The notes under the pieces: model-generated
Database searches by the model: none
What the model was told of the DNA's origin: nothing
Seen by the model: the letters and a program-made list of their open reading frames with translations, nothing else
NCBI RefSeq assembly: GCF_001277235.1
Contig: NZ_CP012266.1
Location: 2,852,001-2,916,000, forward strand
DNA: 64,000 bases
Direction: 5' to 3'
Origin: Cronobacter dublinensis subsp. dublinensis LMG 23823
Lineage (GTDB): Bacteria; Pseudomonadota; Gammaproteobacteria; Enterobacterales; Enterobacteriaceae
Shown here: piece after piece, positions 45,828 through 54,024 of the stretch
Position numbering within the stretch: position 1 is the stretch's first letter
Layout: every line of letters begins with the position of its first letter
Position numbers and translations under genes: made by a program

Positions 45828-46409
45828 TTAGTCTTTGTCTATACGGCTGGCGACAGCACCCTGCTGATCGCGGTATTTCGCATCCTGACGGCGGTTGTAA
45901 GGCCGTGCCGCCGGACCGGAAAGCGGCTCGAAGCTTAGCGCGCCGATTAACATGCCAGGGCGTAAGGCTAAAGGCAGCTTTCCTGAATTATAGAACTCCA
46001 GCACGATACAGCCCTGCCAGCCCGGATCGATACGGTGCGCGGTGACATGCACCATCAGCCCGAGGCGCGCCAGCGACGAGCGCCCGTCAAGCCAGCCCAC
46101 CAGATCCGCCGGCAGCGTGACGGACTCATAGGTCACCGCCAGCGCCAGCTCGCCCGGATGCAGAAAGAACGCTTCGCCGTCGTTCAGGACAATCTCATCG
46201 CTCATCACGCGATCGAGCGCCGCGCTCACTTCATCTTTCGGGCCGCTTAAATCGATATACGCGGCGGTGTGGCCGCGAAAGGTGCGGAATTTATTGCCAA
46301 GACGCACATCCACCGTGGCGCCGTTGATGCGCTCCACCGGCGGACGCGGGGTGATCGCCAGGCGACCTTCGTCCAGCCAGGCTTCAATATCTCGGTCACA
46401 AAGACGCAT
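45828..46409 (-). CDS. dcd: Dcd, dCTP deaminase
   Basis: Dcd (193 aa) deaminates dCTP to dUTP, the main route to dTMP precursors in enteric bacteria. It is of the dUTPase/DCD trimer fold: LPADLVGWLDGRSSLARLGLMVH contains the phosphate-binding RSS and HVTAHRIDPGWQGCIVLEFYN carries the catalytic glutamate and substrate loop. Length equals E. coli Dcd. An unusual hairpin lies just upstream in the gap to udk. Confidence 0.98.
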   Translation of the reverse strand: MRLCDRDIEAWLDEGRLAITPRPPVERINGATVDVRLGNKFRTFRGHTAAYIDLSGPKDEVSAALDRVMSDEIVLNDGEAFFLHPGELALAVTYESVTLPADLVGWLDGRSSLARLGLMVHVTAHRIDPGWQGCIVLEFYNSGKLPLALRPGMLIGALSFEPLSGPAARPYNRRQDAKYRDQQGAVASRIDKD

Positions 46410-46428
46410 TACACTCTCCTGATGTGTT

Positions 46429-46456
46429 CAGGCTTCCGGCAAACGCCGAAAGCCTG
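46429..46456. repeat. Strong hairpin in the udk-dcd gap
   Basis: A 12-bp stem (46429-46440 with 46445-46456) broken only by one G-U-type pair closes on a 4-base loop. No T run follows on the minus strand, so it is not a simple rho-independent terminator. It probably affects mRNA processing or stability between udk and dcd. Confidence 0.6.
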
Positions 46457-46492
46457 AGAGTTACTTCTGGAACGGTACACGCAAAACGCAGC

Positions 46493-47134
46493 TTATTCAA
46501 AGAACTGGCTGATTTTCGCTTTGAGGATATCGATAGCGATGCGGTTTTTGCCTCCGCGCGGCACGATGATGTCGGCGTACTGCTTGGACGGGTCAATAAA
46601 CTGCAGGAACATAGGACGCACCGTTTTCTGATACTGCGTCATCACGGAGTCCATAGAACGCCCGCGCTCGTTGACGTCGCGCTTAATGCGGCGCATCAGG
46701 CAGATATCCAGCGGGGTATCGACGAAAATCGAGAAATTCATCTCTTCGCGCAGACGCGCGTCGGTGAGCAACAGGATCCCTTCCAGAATAATCACCTTTT
46801 TCGGTTCGATATGTACCGTTTGCGCGGTACGGGTGTGTTCCACGTAGCTGTAAACCGGCAGCTCAATGGGTTTACCTGCTTTCAGCATTTGCAGGTGTTG
46901 AAACAGCAGGTTGTGATCCATCGCGTTGGGATGGTCATAGTTGGTTTTAACCCGCTCCTCCATGGACAGATGGCTTTGATCCTTGTAATAGCTGTCTTCT
47001 GGAATAACACCAATGTGTTCATCACCGACCTGTTCACGCAGCTCCCGATAGAGGGTGCTTGCGATAAGGCTTTTACCTGAAGCCGATGCGCCGGCGATGC
47101 CGATGATGACGCATTGATGGGACTTGTCAGTCAT
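46493..47134 (-). CDS. udk: Udk, uridine/cytidine kinase
   Basis: Udk (213 aa) phosphorylates uridine and cytidine with GTP or ATP in pyrimidine salvage. The P-loop GIAGASASGKSLIAST is at about 11-26; EDSYYKDQSHL and NYDHPNAMDHNLL contribute the nucleoside site, and RRIKRDVNERGRS is the lid arginine helix. The length equals the E. coli enzyme. Confidence 0.98.
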   Translation of the reverse strand: MTDKSHQCVIIGIAGASASGKSLIASTLYRELREQVGDEHIGVIPEDSYYKDQSHLSMEERVKTNYDHPNAMDHNLLFQHLQMLKAGKPIELPVYSYVEHTRTAQTVHIEPKKVIILEGILLLTDARLREEMNFSIFVDTPLDICLMRRIKRDVNERGRSMDSVMTQYQKTVRPMFLQFIDPSKQYADIIVPRGGKNRIAIDILKAKISQFFE

Positions 47135-47485
47135 AAATTAGCGACCTGGTTTACATAATAAAGAGAAAAGGAAGGGTGACGCCGTCGCGCCAGACGCGGC
47201 AATTATAGGGATTTCGCTAAATCGATACCAGTCGATGCTGCAATCGTGAGAATAAGTGCGCAAATTCTGTTGCCTCCGGCGGGGCAAAACGACGGTTTTT
47301 TGCTGCGTAAACAGCCAGTAAGCAAGGCGAAAGTTCTGCGGCGCGCTTTTTATTATTCACCACAGTTAATTTATGAGCGGCCGCCATAGGAATTGTAAAT
47401 TGTTTGTACTAGCATAACCGAAACATTTTTCCTGATGCGTCCGGGTATTGCACCTGACGGCAATGCCTATGCGGATTATGTGGTA
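47135..47485. other. udk-dgcE divergent intergenic region, about 350 bp without a gene
   Basis: Holds the udk promoter region (near-perfect -10 at 47202-47207) on the minus strand and, toward 47390-47440, A+T-rich sequence that should drive dgcE. An in-frame ATG at 47435 would extend dgcE into this gap, but those residues do not match the family. No RNA gene or other reading frame is evident. Confidence 0.75.
47202..47207 (-). promoter_or_regulatory. Candidate udk -10 element
   Basis: A perfect TATAAT on the minus strand (fwd ATTATA) lies about 68 bases upstream of the udk start. No good -35 is found 16-18 bases further up, so this is a tentative assignment. Confidence 0.4.
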
Positions 47486-50400
47486 ATGACCAAAAAAAAG
47501 AACAAGCAGGAGCTGGCGGCCACGCCACATCCACTGCTGCGCTTAGTAAGCCTTGGACTACTGACTTATATTTTTACGCTCTTTTCGCTTGAGCTGACGC
47601 TTTACGACACGCTGCTGGCCCCACTGTGGTTCCCGACCTCCATCATGATGGTGGCGTTCTTTCGCCACGCCTTGCGTATGTGGGTGCCCATCGCACTGGT
47701 GTGCGGCGCAGGCACGGTGCTGGCGACGCTGACGCTCTTTCCGCCCGGTCACCTTGAGCCCCTCTATACCGTCATTAATATTATCGAGGCGCTGGTGGGC
47801 GCGACGCTGTTGCGTAAACTCCTGCCCTGGTATAACCCGCTTAAAAACCTCAACAACTGGTTGCGGCTCGCGCTCGCCAGCGCTGTTTTGCCGCCGTTGG
47901 TGGGCGGCTGCCTGCTCGCGGTCATCAGCGAGCATGAGGTGACGCTGCGCGTATTTCTGGTGTGGATTTTATCGGAAACCATCGGCGCGCTGGCGCTGGT
48001 GCCGCTCGGCCTGCTTTTTAAAGCGCGCTATCTGCTGCGTCATCGCAGTCCGCGTCTGCTGGCCGAAAGCCTGGCGACGCTGTGCATCACGTTACTCTGC
48101 AGCTGGCTGGCGCTGCACTATCTGCCGTGGCCGTTCACGTTTGTGATTGTGCTGCTGATGTGGAGCGCCATTCGTCTGCCGCGCCTGGAGGCGTTCACGG
48201 TCTTTCTCGCGACGGTCATGATGGTCTCGTTCGTTATCGCCTCCAATCCGACGCTGCTCGATTTACCCCATGAAGGCATCGTGGTAAACGCGCCCTGGCT
48301 GCCGTTTTTAATGATCCTGCTGCCCGCCAACGTGATGACGATGGTGATGTACGCCTCGCGGGAAGAGCGCAAGCTCATCACCGAGAGCGAAACGCGTTTT
48401 CGCAACGCGATGGAATACTCCGCCATCGGCATGGCGCTGGTCTCCACCGAAGGCAGTTTTTTGCAGGTCAATAAAGCGCTCTGCACGTTTCTCGGCTACA
48501 CGCCGGAACAGCTCGCCAGCATGAGTTTTCAGCAGCTCACCTACCCGGAAGATCTGCACGCCGATATGGCGCTGGTGGAAAAACTGCTGAACGGCGAGAT
48601 GAACAACTATTCGCTGGAAAAACGCTACTACACCCGCGCGGGCGACGTCGTCTGGGCCTTGCTTGCGGTTTCTATCGTGCGCCAGCGCGACGGCTCGCCG
48701 CTCTACTTTATCGCCCAGATAGAAGATATCACCGACCTTAAGCGCACCGAGTGGGTGAATAAGCGCCTGATGGAGCGCATCACGCTTGCTAACGAAGCGG
48801 GCGGCATCGGTATCTGGGAATGGGAGCTTGGCACTGAGGTTATCGCCTGGGATCAGCGCATGTTCGAGCTCTACGAAGTGCCGCCGCACACCCGCCCGAC
48901 GTACCAGCTGTGGAAATCGCGGCTTTTAAAAGAAGATGTCGCCCAGGCCGAAGCTACCATTCAGGAGGCGCTGCGCTCCCGCGTGCCGTTTAAACTGGAG
49001 TTTCGCATCCAGGTGAAAAACGGCGTGCGCCATATTCGCGCGCTCGCCAACCGGGTGCTCAATAAACAGGGCGAAGTGGAACGCCTGCTCGGCATTAATA
49101 TGGATATGACCGAGGTGAAACAGCTCAACGAAGCGCTGTTCCAGGAAAAAGAGCGTCTGCACATCACGCTCGACTCCATCGGCGAGGCGGTGATTTGCAC
49201 CGATGTCGCTATGAATGTCACCTTTATGAACCCGGTGGCGGAGAAGATGAGCGGCTGGCGGCAGGAAGAGGCCATCGGCCAGCCGGTGCTCGCGATTTTA
49301 CGCATTACCTTTGGCGATAACGGCCCGCTGCTTGAAGATATTCACAGCGGCGACGCCACGCACGCCAGCACCGGCATCGATCAGGATGTGGTGCTGCACT
49401 GCCGCAGCGGCGGTAATTACGATATTCATTACACCATTACCCCGCTGAGCACGCTGGAGGGGGAAAACATCGGCTCGGTGCTGGTTATCCACGATGTGAC
49501 GGAGTCGCGCAAAATGCTGCGCCAGCTCAGCTACAGCGCCTCGCATGACGCCCTCACGCATCTTGCCAACCGCGTAAGCTTTGAAGCGCACCTGAAACGC
49601 CTGCTGCAAAGCGTCAGCGACACGCACCAGCGCCACGCGCTGGTCTATATCGATCTCGACCGGTTTAAAGCGGTGAACGACTCCGCCGGGCACGCGGCGG
49701 GCGACGCGCTGCTGCGCGAGCTCGCCTCCCTGATGCTCGGCATGCTGCGCACGACCGACGTGCTGGCGCGCCTCGGCGGCGACGAGTTCGGCCTGCTGTT
49801 GCCGGATTGCAGCCTGGAGAACGCCCGCACCATCTCCGAGCGCATCGTGGCGGCCATCAACGAATATCCGTTCGTCTGGGAGAGCCGCCTGCACCGCATC
49901 GGCGCCAGCGCGGGCATCACGATTATCGAGGCCGCGAATAACCAGGCGCAGGAGGTGATGTCCCAGGCGGATATCGCCTGCTATACCTCGAAAAACGCCG
50001 GGCGCGGCGTGGTGACGGTCTACGAGCCGCACCAGCAGCACAATGGCCGCGGCACCCTCACCGCCCATGAACAGCAGCGCATGATAACCGAACACCATCA
50101 GATACTGATGGTGCGCCCGGTGGCTTCGCCGCGCGTGCCGGAAACCGCGACCTTCTGGCTGCTGTCGCTGCGGCTGTGGACCAGCGAAGGCGAAATGATC
50201 GAAGAGCACAGCTTCCGCGCCGGGCTTAGCGATCCTGAACTGTTGCAGGCGCTGGACGCGCGTCTACTGGCCGATTTCTTCCGTGATCACGCCGCCTGCG
50301 TGGCGACAAAAGGCGTCGGCGTCGCGCTGACGCTCTCCGGCGCAACGCTGTTAAACGCGCAGCGCCTTGACGCGCTGCTGGCGCAGCTTGACGCAAGCCA

Positions 50401-50818
50401 CCTGCCGCCACGCCTGCTGCATTTTATCGTCAGCAGCGAAGTACTGACGCAGGACGCCGCGACCGCGCGCCGTCAGTTACTGCGCCTGCGCGAAGCGGGC
50501 TGCCGGGTTGTGCTCAGCCACGTGGGCCGCGAGCTGGAAGTGTTCGAGCATATCTGCGCGCAGTGCGCCGATTACATTATGGTGGCAAGCGATCTGGTGA
50601 TGGACGCGCACGCCAGCCTGATGGACGAGATGCTGCTGACCATCGTGATGGGCAACGCGCGCCGTCTCGGCCTGGAAACTATCGCCGGGCCCGCCGATCA
50701 GCAGTCGCTGCTGGAGACGCTCGCCAGCATGGGTATCGATCTGGTGTATGGCGAAACGGTGGCCCAGACGCAATCCCTCGCCGCCCGGCTCGCCACCAGC
50801 TACTTTTCTATTCACTGA
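47486..50818 (+). CDS. dgcE: DgcE (YegE), diguanylate cyclase with MASE1, PAS and degenerate EAL
   Basis: DgcE (1110 aa from this start) makes cyclic di-GMP and feeds the curli/CsgD pathway in E. coli. It has an N-terminal MASE1 membrane domain (about 20-290), three PAS/PAC segments (about 300-660, including FRNAMEYSAIGMALV and RITLANEAGGIGIWEWEL), a GGDEF domain with the catalytic motif at 764-768 (LGGDEFGLLLPD), and a C-terminal EAL-like domain lacking the canonical EAL motif and most metal residues, so it should not degrade c-di-GMP. I chose the ATG at 47486 (MTKKKNKQ) over 47435 for family agreement. The 3' end overlaps alkA by 11 bases. Confidence 0.95.
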   Translation: MTKKKNKQELAATPHPLLRLVSLGLLTYIFTLFSLELTLYDTLLAPLWFPTSIMMVAFFRHALRMWVPIALVCGAGTVLATLTLFPPGHLEPLYTVINIIEALVGATLLRKLLPWYNPLKNLNNWLRLALASAVLPPLVGGCLLAVISEHEVTLRVFLVWILSETIGALALVPLGLLFKARYLLRHRSPRLLAESLATLCITLLCSWLALHYLPWPFTFVIVLLMWSAIRLPRLEAFTVFLATVMMVSFVIASNPTLLDLPHEGIVVNAPWLPFLMILLPANVMTMVMYASREERKLITESETRFRNAMEYSAIGMALVSTEGSFLQVNKALCTFLGYTPEQLASMSFQQLTYPEDLHADMALVEKLLNGEMNNYSLEKRYYTRAGDVVWALLAVSIVRQRDGSPLYFIAQIEDITDLKRTEWVNKRLMERITLANEAGGIGIWEWELGTEVIAWDQRMFELYEVPPHTRPTYQLWKSRLLKEDVAQAEATIQEALRSRVPFKLEFRIQVKNGVRHIRALANRVLNKQGEVERLLGINMDMTEVKQLNEALFQEKERLHITLDSIGEAVICTDVAMNVTFMNPVAEKMSGWRQEEAIGQPVLAILRITFGDNGPLLEDIHSGDATHASTGIDQDVVLHCRSGGNYDIHYTITPLSTLEGENIGSVLVIHDVTESRKMLRQLSYSASHDALTHLANRVSFEAHLKRLLQSVSDTHQRHALVYIDLDRFKAVNDSAGHAAGDALLRELASLMLGMLRTTDVLARLGGDEFGLLLPDCSLENARTISERIVAAINEYPFVWESRLHRIGASAGITIIEAANNQAQEVMSQADIACYTSKNAGRGVVTVYEPHQQHNGRGTLTAHEQQRMITEHHQILMVRPVASPRVPETATFWLLSLRLWTSEGEMIEEHSFRAGLSDPELLQALDARLLADFFRDHAACVATKGVGVALTLSGATLLNAQRLDALLAQLDASHLPPRLLHFIVSSEVLTQDAATARRQLLRLREAGCRVVLSHVGRELEVFEHICAQCADYIMVASDLVMDAHASLMDEMLLTIVMGNARRLGLETIAGPADQQSLLETLASMGIDLVYGETVAQTQSLAARLATSYFSIH

Positions 50819-51656
50819 CCGGCGTCTGCCAGTCGCTGGCGTACCAGATGTGCAGCAGCGCGTAGGTGCGCCACGGCTGCCAGCGTTCGGCATAGCGGCG
50901 GATCTGCGCGGGCGTCATCGGCGCGAAACGCTGCTTAATCAGATAGTCGTCCGGCAGAAAAACGTCGGGCGCCTGCCAGCCGCGCATCGCGAAGTAATTG
51001 GCAGTCCAGGTGCCGATACCCCGCAGCTGCGTCAGCGCTTTCACGCCCGCCGCCACATCCTGCGGACAGGTGAGCGGAAACCGCCCGTCGAGATGCTCAT
51101 GCGCAAGCTGAATAAGCGCGCCCGCCCGCATCAGCGGCATTCCGAGCGCTTTGAGCGCGGCGGGTTCCGCGCGCGCCATCTCTTCGGGCGTGGGAAAGCG
51201 CCAGCCGCTGCCGTCTTCAAGCGGCGTGCCGATCGCCTGCACTACTTTGCTGGTCAGCTTCGCCGCCATCGCCACGCTCACCAGCTGCCCGAGAATGGCG
51301 CGCACGCCCTGTTCGAACACATCCACCGAGCCTGGCAGGCGCAGCCCTGGCCGTGCAGCGGCGAGCAGGCCGAGCGTCTCCAGCATCGGGGCAGGATCGA
51401 AGCGTAAATCAAACAGGCGCGCCACGCGCGCCTGCACCTCGTCCGCCACCGGCAGCAGCCCGTCACTCAGGGTGAGCGCAAGCGTCGCGTCTTCCGGGTG
51501 CGGCGTGACGCTAAACCACCCCTGATGCGCGCCGATCGCCAGCGTGCGCCGGTAGCGGGTTTCGCTCACCTCTTCAATGCCCGCCACGGCACGGTCGCCG
51601 AGAAAGCGTAACATCCACGGCCAGTCGTAAGGCGGCTGATAGCGAAGCGTAAACAT
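50808..51656 (-). CDS. alkA: AlkA, 3-methyladenine DNA glycosylase II
   Basis: AlkA (282 aa) removes alkylated bases such as 3-methyladenine from DNA, starting base excision repair. The N-terminal AlkA domain opens MFTLRYQPPYDWPWMLRFL, and the helix-hairpin-helix-GPD signature LRGIGTWTANYFAMRG leads to the catalytic aspartate in DVFLPDDYLIKQRF. The length equals E. coli AlkA. It is convergent with dgcE, and the two coding ends overlap. Confidence 0.98.
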   Translation of the reverse strand: MFTLRYQPPYDWPWMLRFLGDRAVAGIEEVSETRYRRTLAIGAHQGWFSVTPHPEDATLALTLSDGLLPVADEVQARVARLFDLRFDPAPMLETLGLLAAARPGLRLPGSVDVFEQGVRAILGQLVSVAMAAKLTSKVVQAIGTPLEDGSGWRFPTPEEMARAEPAALKALGMPLMRAGALIQLAHEHLDGRFPLTCPQDVAAGVKALTQLRGIGTWTANYFAMRGWQAPDVFLPDDYLIKQRFAPMTPAQIRRYAERWQPWRTYALLHIWYASDWQTPVSE

Positions 51657-51791
51657 AGCGTCTCCTTTGTTTTTGATTTCTTTAGCTTAATCGCTGCGGC
51701 CTTTTTTTGCCTTGCGCGGTTATTCCATATTGCCGCCGACGCGACATTTCGCTAAAGTCGCCCCCCTTCTTCACGGCATGGGGAAATGTGA

Positions 51792-53144
51792 ATGTTTATC
51801 GGTTTTGACTACGGCACCGCGAACTGTTCGGTGGCCATTATGCGCGACGGCGCGCCGCAGATGCTGCCGCTTGAGCAGGGTTCGACGCTACTGCCATCGA
51901 TGATTGGCGCGCCGGTGCGCGAAGCGGTGAGCGAGTGGCTCTACCGCCATCAGAACGTCGAGGCGAGCGGCGCAGAAACGCAGGCGCTGCTGCGCCGCGC
52001 GGTCAGCTATAACCGCGAAGAGAGCATCGACGTGACGCCCGCCAGCGTGCAGTTCGGCCTGAGTGCGCTGCGCCAGTATATGGACGACCCGGAAGAGGTC
52101 TGGTTCGTGAAGTCGCCGAAATCGTTTCTCGGCGCCAGCGGCCTGAAGCCGCAGCAGGTTGCGCTGTTTGAAGATCTGGTCTGCGCGATGATGGTGCATA
52201 TCCGCAACACGGCGCAGGAACAGGCGAACGCGGAGATAGACCAGGCGGTGATTGGCCGCCCGATTAACTTCCAGGGGCTCGGCGGCGATGACGCCAACCA
52301 GCAGGCGCAGGGCATCCTTGAGCGCGCGGCGCACCGTGCCGGTTTTCGCGACGTCGTCTTTCAGTATGAGCCGGTCGCAGCCGGCCTGGATTTCGAAGCC
52401 ACGCTACGCCAGGAGCAGCGCGTGCTGGTCGTGGATATCGGCGGCGGCACTACCGACTGCTCGCTACTGCTGATGGGCCCGCAGTGGCGCGCGCGCCGCG
52501 ACCGGGATCAGAGCCTGCTGGGCCACAGCGGCTGTCGCGTCGGCGGTAACGATTTGGATATCGCGCTGGCGTTTAAACAGCTGATGCCGCTGCTCGGCAT
52601 GGGCGGCGAAACGGAAAAAGGCACCTCGCTGCCGGTGCTGCCATGGTGGAACGCGTGCGCTATCAACGATGTTCCGGCGCAGAGCGACTTTTACAGCGCC
52701 GCGTGCGGCCGCCTGCTGGCGGATTTAGTGCGTGACGCCCGCGAGCCGCAAAAAGTGGCGCTGTTGCAGAAGGTCTGGCGTCAGCGTCTCAGCTACCGGC
52801 TGGTGCGGGCGGCGGAAGAGAGCAAAATCGCGCTTTCGCAGGCTCCGGAGTGCCGGACCGCGCTGCCGTTTATCGCCGCCGATCTCAGCTGCGACATCAC
52901 GCAGCAGGCGCTGGCGCTCGCGCTGAACCCGCCGCTGCAGCGCATTCTGGAGCAGGTGACGCTGGCGCTGGATACCAGTAATGAACGTCCGGATGTCATT
53001 TACCTCACCGGCGGCAGCGCGCGTTCGCCGCTTATTCGCGAGGCGCTGCAAACCCAGCTGCCGGGCATTCCGGTTCAGGGCGGCGATGATTTCGGCTCGG
53101 TCACCGCCGGGCTCGCACGCTGGGCGCAGGTGGTGTTTGCGTAA
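51792..53144 (+). CDS. yegD: YegD, Hsp70-like actin-fold protein
   Basis: YegD (450 aa) is a truncated Hsp70 relative: it has the actin/Hsp70 nucleotide-binding fold but no peptide-binding domain. Phosphate 1 loop FIGFDYGTANCSVAIM at the N-terminus, phosphate 2 loop VVDIGGGTTDCSLLLM at about 215-230, and the adenosine motif YLTGGSARSPLIREAL near 400 are all intact, so ATP binding is likely. Its client or partner is unknown. It starts 135 bases from the divergent alkA. Confidence 0.96.
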   Translation: MFIGFDYGTANCSVAIMRDGAPQMLPLEQGSTLLPSMIGAPVREAVSEWLYRHQNVEASGAETQALLRRAVSYNREESIDVTPASVQFGLSALRQYMDDPEEVWFVKSPKSFLGASGLKPQQVALFEDLVCAMMVHIRNTAQEQANAEIDQAVIGRPINFQGLGGDDANQQAQGILERAAHRAGFRDVVFQYEPVAAGLDFEATLRQEQRVLVVDIGGGTTDCSLLLMGPQWRARRDRDQSLLGHSGCRVGGNDLDIALAFKQLMPLLGMGGETEKGTSLPVLPWWNACAINDVPAQSDFYSAACGRLLADLVRDAREPQKVALLQKVWRQRLSYRLVRAAEESKIALSQAPECRTALPFIAADLSCDITQQALALALNPPLQRILEQVTLALDTSNERPDVIYLTGGSARSPLIREALQTQLPGIPVQGGDDFGSVTAGLARWAQVVFA

Positions 53145-53149
53145 CCGCG

Positions 53150-53446
53150 TTAAACAGGAATGATTTTGCTGCCTTCGGGCAGCTCAACCAGCAGGGACAG
53201 CTTGCCGCCCAGCGCTTCGACATAGCGTTTAAGCGTTAACAGTTTTATCTCCTTTCCGCGCTGTTCGATGGCGGCGATAGCGGGCTGCGTGACGCCCATT
53301 AACGCCGCCAGCTGCTGCTGCGAGAAGGCTCGCTCTTCGCGAAGGCGCGGCAGCCCGTGTTCAAGGGCGATTTCATCGGCCATGCGCAGGATCTCAGCCT
53401 GCCGCTCTGGCGTAAACTCCGCCATCACATTATCAAGCGTTTTCAT
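53150..53446 (-). CDS. XRE-family antitoxin (HigA-like)
   Basis: A 98-aa helix-turn-helix protein. The Cro/C1 motif runs about 36-70 (RAFSQQQLAALMGVTQPAIA, then EQRGKEIKLLTLKRYVEALG), with a C-terminal strand KLSLLVELP that probably dimerises or binds the toxin. It follows a RelE/HigB-type gene and overlaps it by 14 bases, the toxin-first order of HigBA modules. It should neutralise the toxin and repress the pair through the palindrome upstream. The stop codon lies five bases from yegD's convergent end, so the module is tightly packed against it. Confidence 0.9.
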   Translation of the reverse strand: MKTLDNVMAEFTPERQAEILRMADEIALEHGLPRLREERAFSQQQLAALMGVTQPAIAAIEQRGKEIKLLTLKRYVEALGGKLSLLVELPEGSKIIPV

Positions 53447-53795
53447 TTTTACACTCCATTATTTGTAGATGCTGGAAGAACGCCGTCTCCGCCTGCGTGA
53501 TTAAGGTTTTATAAAAATCTTTGTGACCGCGCTTGTTGCCTGCACACAGCACCACAGCCTGACGGGTTGGATCAAAGGCAAAAAATACCCGCCACGGCGA
53601 ACCGCCATACTGAACGCGCAGCTCTTTCAGATTGGGGATCCGCGAGCCTTTTATCGTATCCACCAGCGGACGCCCGACCAACGGGCCGCTGTGGCGTAAA
53701 TTCCATAACAGCGCGGCGATACGATCCTGTAATCCTTCTGGCTGTTTTTGATACCACTTATAAAAATGCGGGGTAAAAATCACCGTCCATGTCAT
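53433..53795 (-). CDS. RelE/HigB-type toxin (Gp49-like)
   Basis: A 120-aa protein of the RelE/HigB superfamily (phage Gp49-like group), expected to cleave mRNA on the ribosome. TWTVIFTPHFYKWYQKQP, the helix DRIAALLWNLRHSGPLVGRP, then KGSRIPNLKELRVQYGG and WRVFFAFDPTRQAVVLCAGNK follow the family pattern, including the conserved KELR and R-x-F-F-A-F strand. The frame also begins at 53801, but the GAGGG site is right against that ATG and correctly spaced from 53795. A defined family subname cannot be given. Confidence 0.9.
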   Translation of the reverse strand: MTWTVIFTPHFYKWYQKQPEGLQDRIAALLWNLRHSGPLVGRPLVDTIKGSRIPNLKELRVQYGGSPWRVFFAFDPTRQAVVLCAGNKRGHKDFYKTLITQAETAFFQHLQIMECKNENA

Positions 53796-53806
53796 ACCCA
53801 TCCCTC

Positions 53807-53822
53807 ATAAACTATAGTTTAT
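53807..53822. promoter_or_regulatory. 16-bp perfect palindrome, likely toxin-antitoxin operator
   Basis: ATAAACTATAGTTTAT is identical to its reverse complement and ends 12 bases upstream of the toxin ATG. It contains a TATAGT-type -10 on both strands. An HTH antitoxin dimer bound here would block the toxin-antitoxin promoter, the usual autoregulation of such modules. Confidence 0.7.
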
Positions 53823-53940
53823 ATCCGAGCACAAAACCATACTTTAATAAGGGTCTTAAGGGGCTGTCAGAAAAGGATTACGCCTCTGCGAGAAGGCTCG
53901 TAAACCTGCCTTATTCGGACACTTCTAAACGGTGTTTCAT

Positions 53941-53958
53941 ATTTCCTCCATCTTTCCA
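53941..53958 (+). promoter_or_regulatory. Candidate BaeR-binding site upstream of mdtA
   Basis: ATTTCCTCCATCTTTCCA shares the CTCCAT core and most of the T-rich left half with the BaeR box TTTTTCTCCATDATTGGC as I recall it (about 11 of 18). It lies 67 bases upstream of the mdtA start, and BaeSR controls mdtABCD-baeSR in E. coli. The rest of the toxin-mdtA gap shows no gene. Confidence 0.45.
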
Positions 53959-54024
53959 CGGTGAAGGCTCACTAAACTTGTATCATTACGCCTAATCGTT
54001 TCAGGAAAAGAAGACGTACCGCTT

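Noticed and set aside
53789..53995. 68-codon plus-strand frame upstream of mdtA
   Set aside because: It covers the toxin promoter palindrome and the candidate BaeR site and has no similarity to anything I know.
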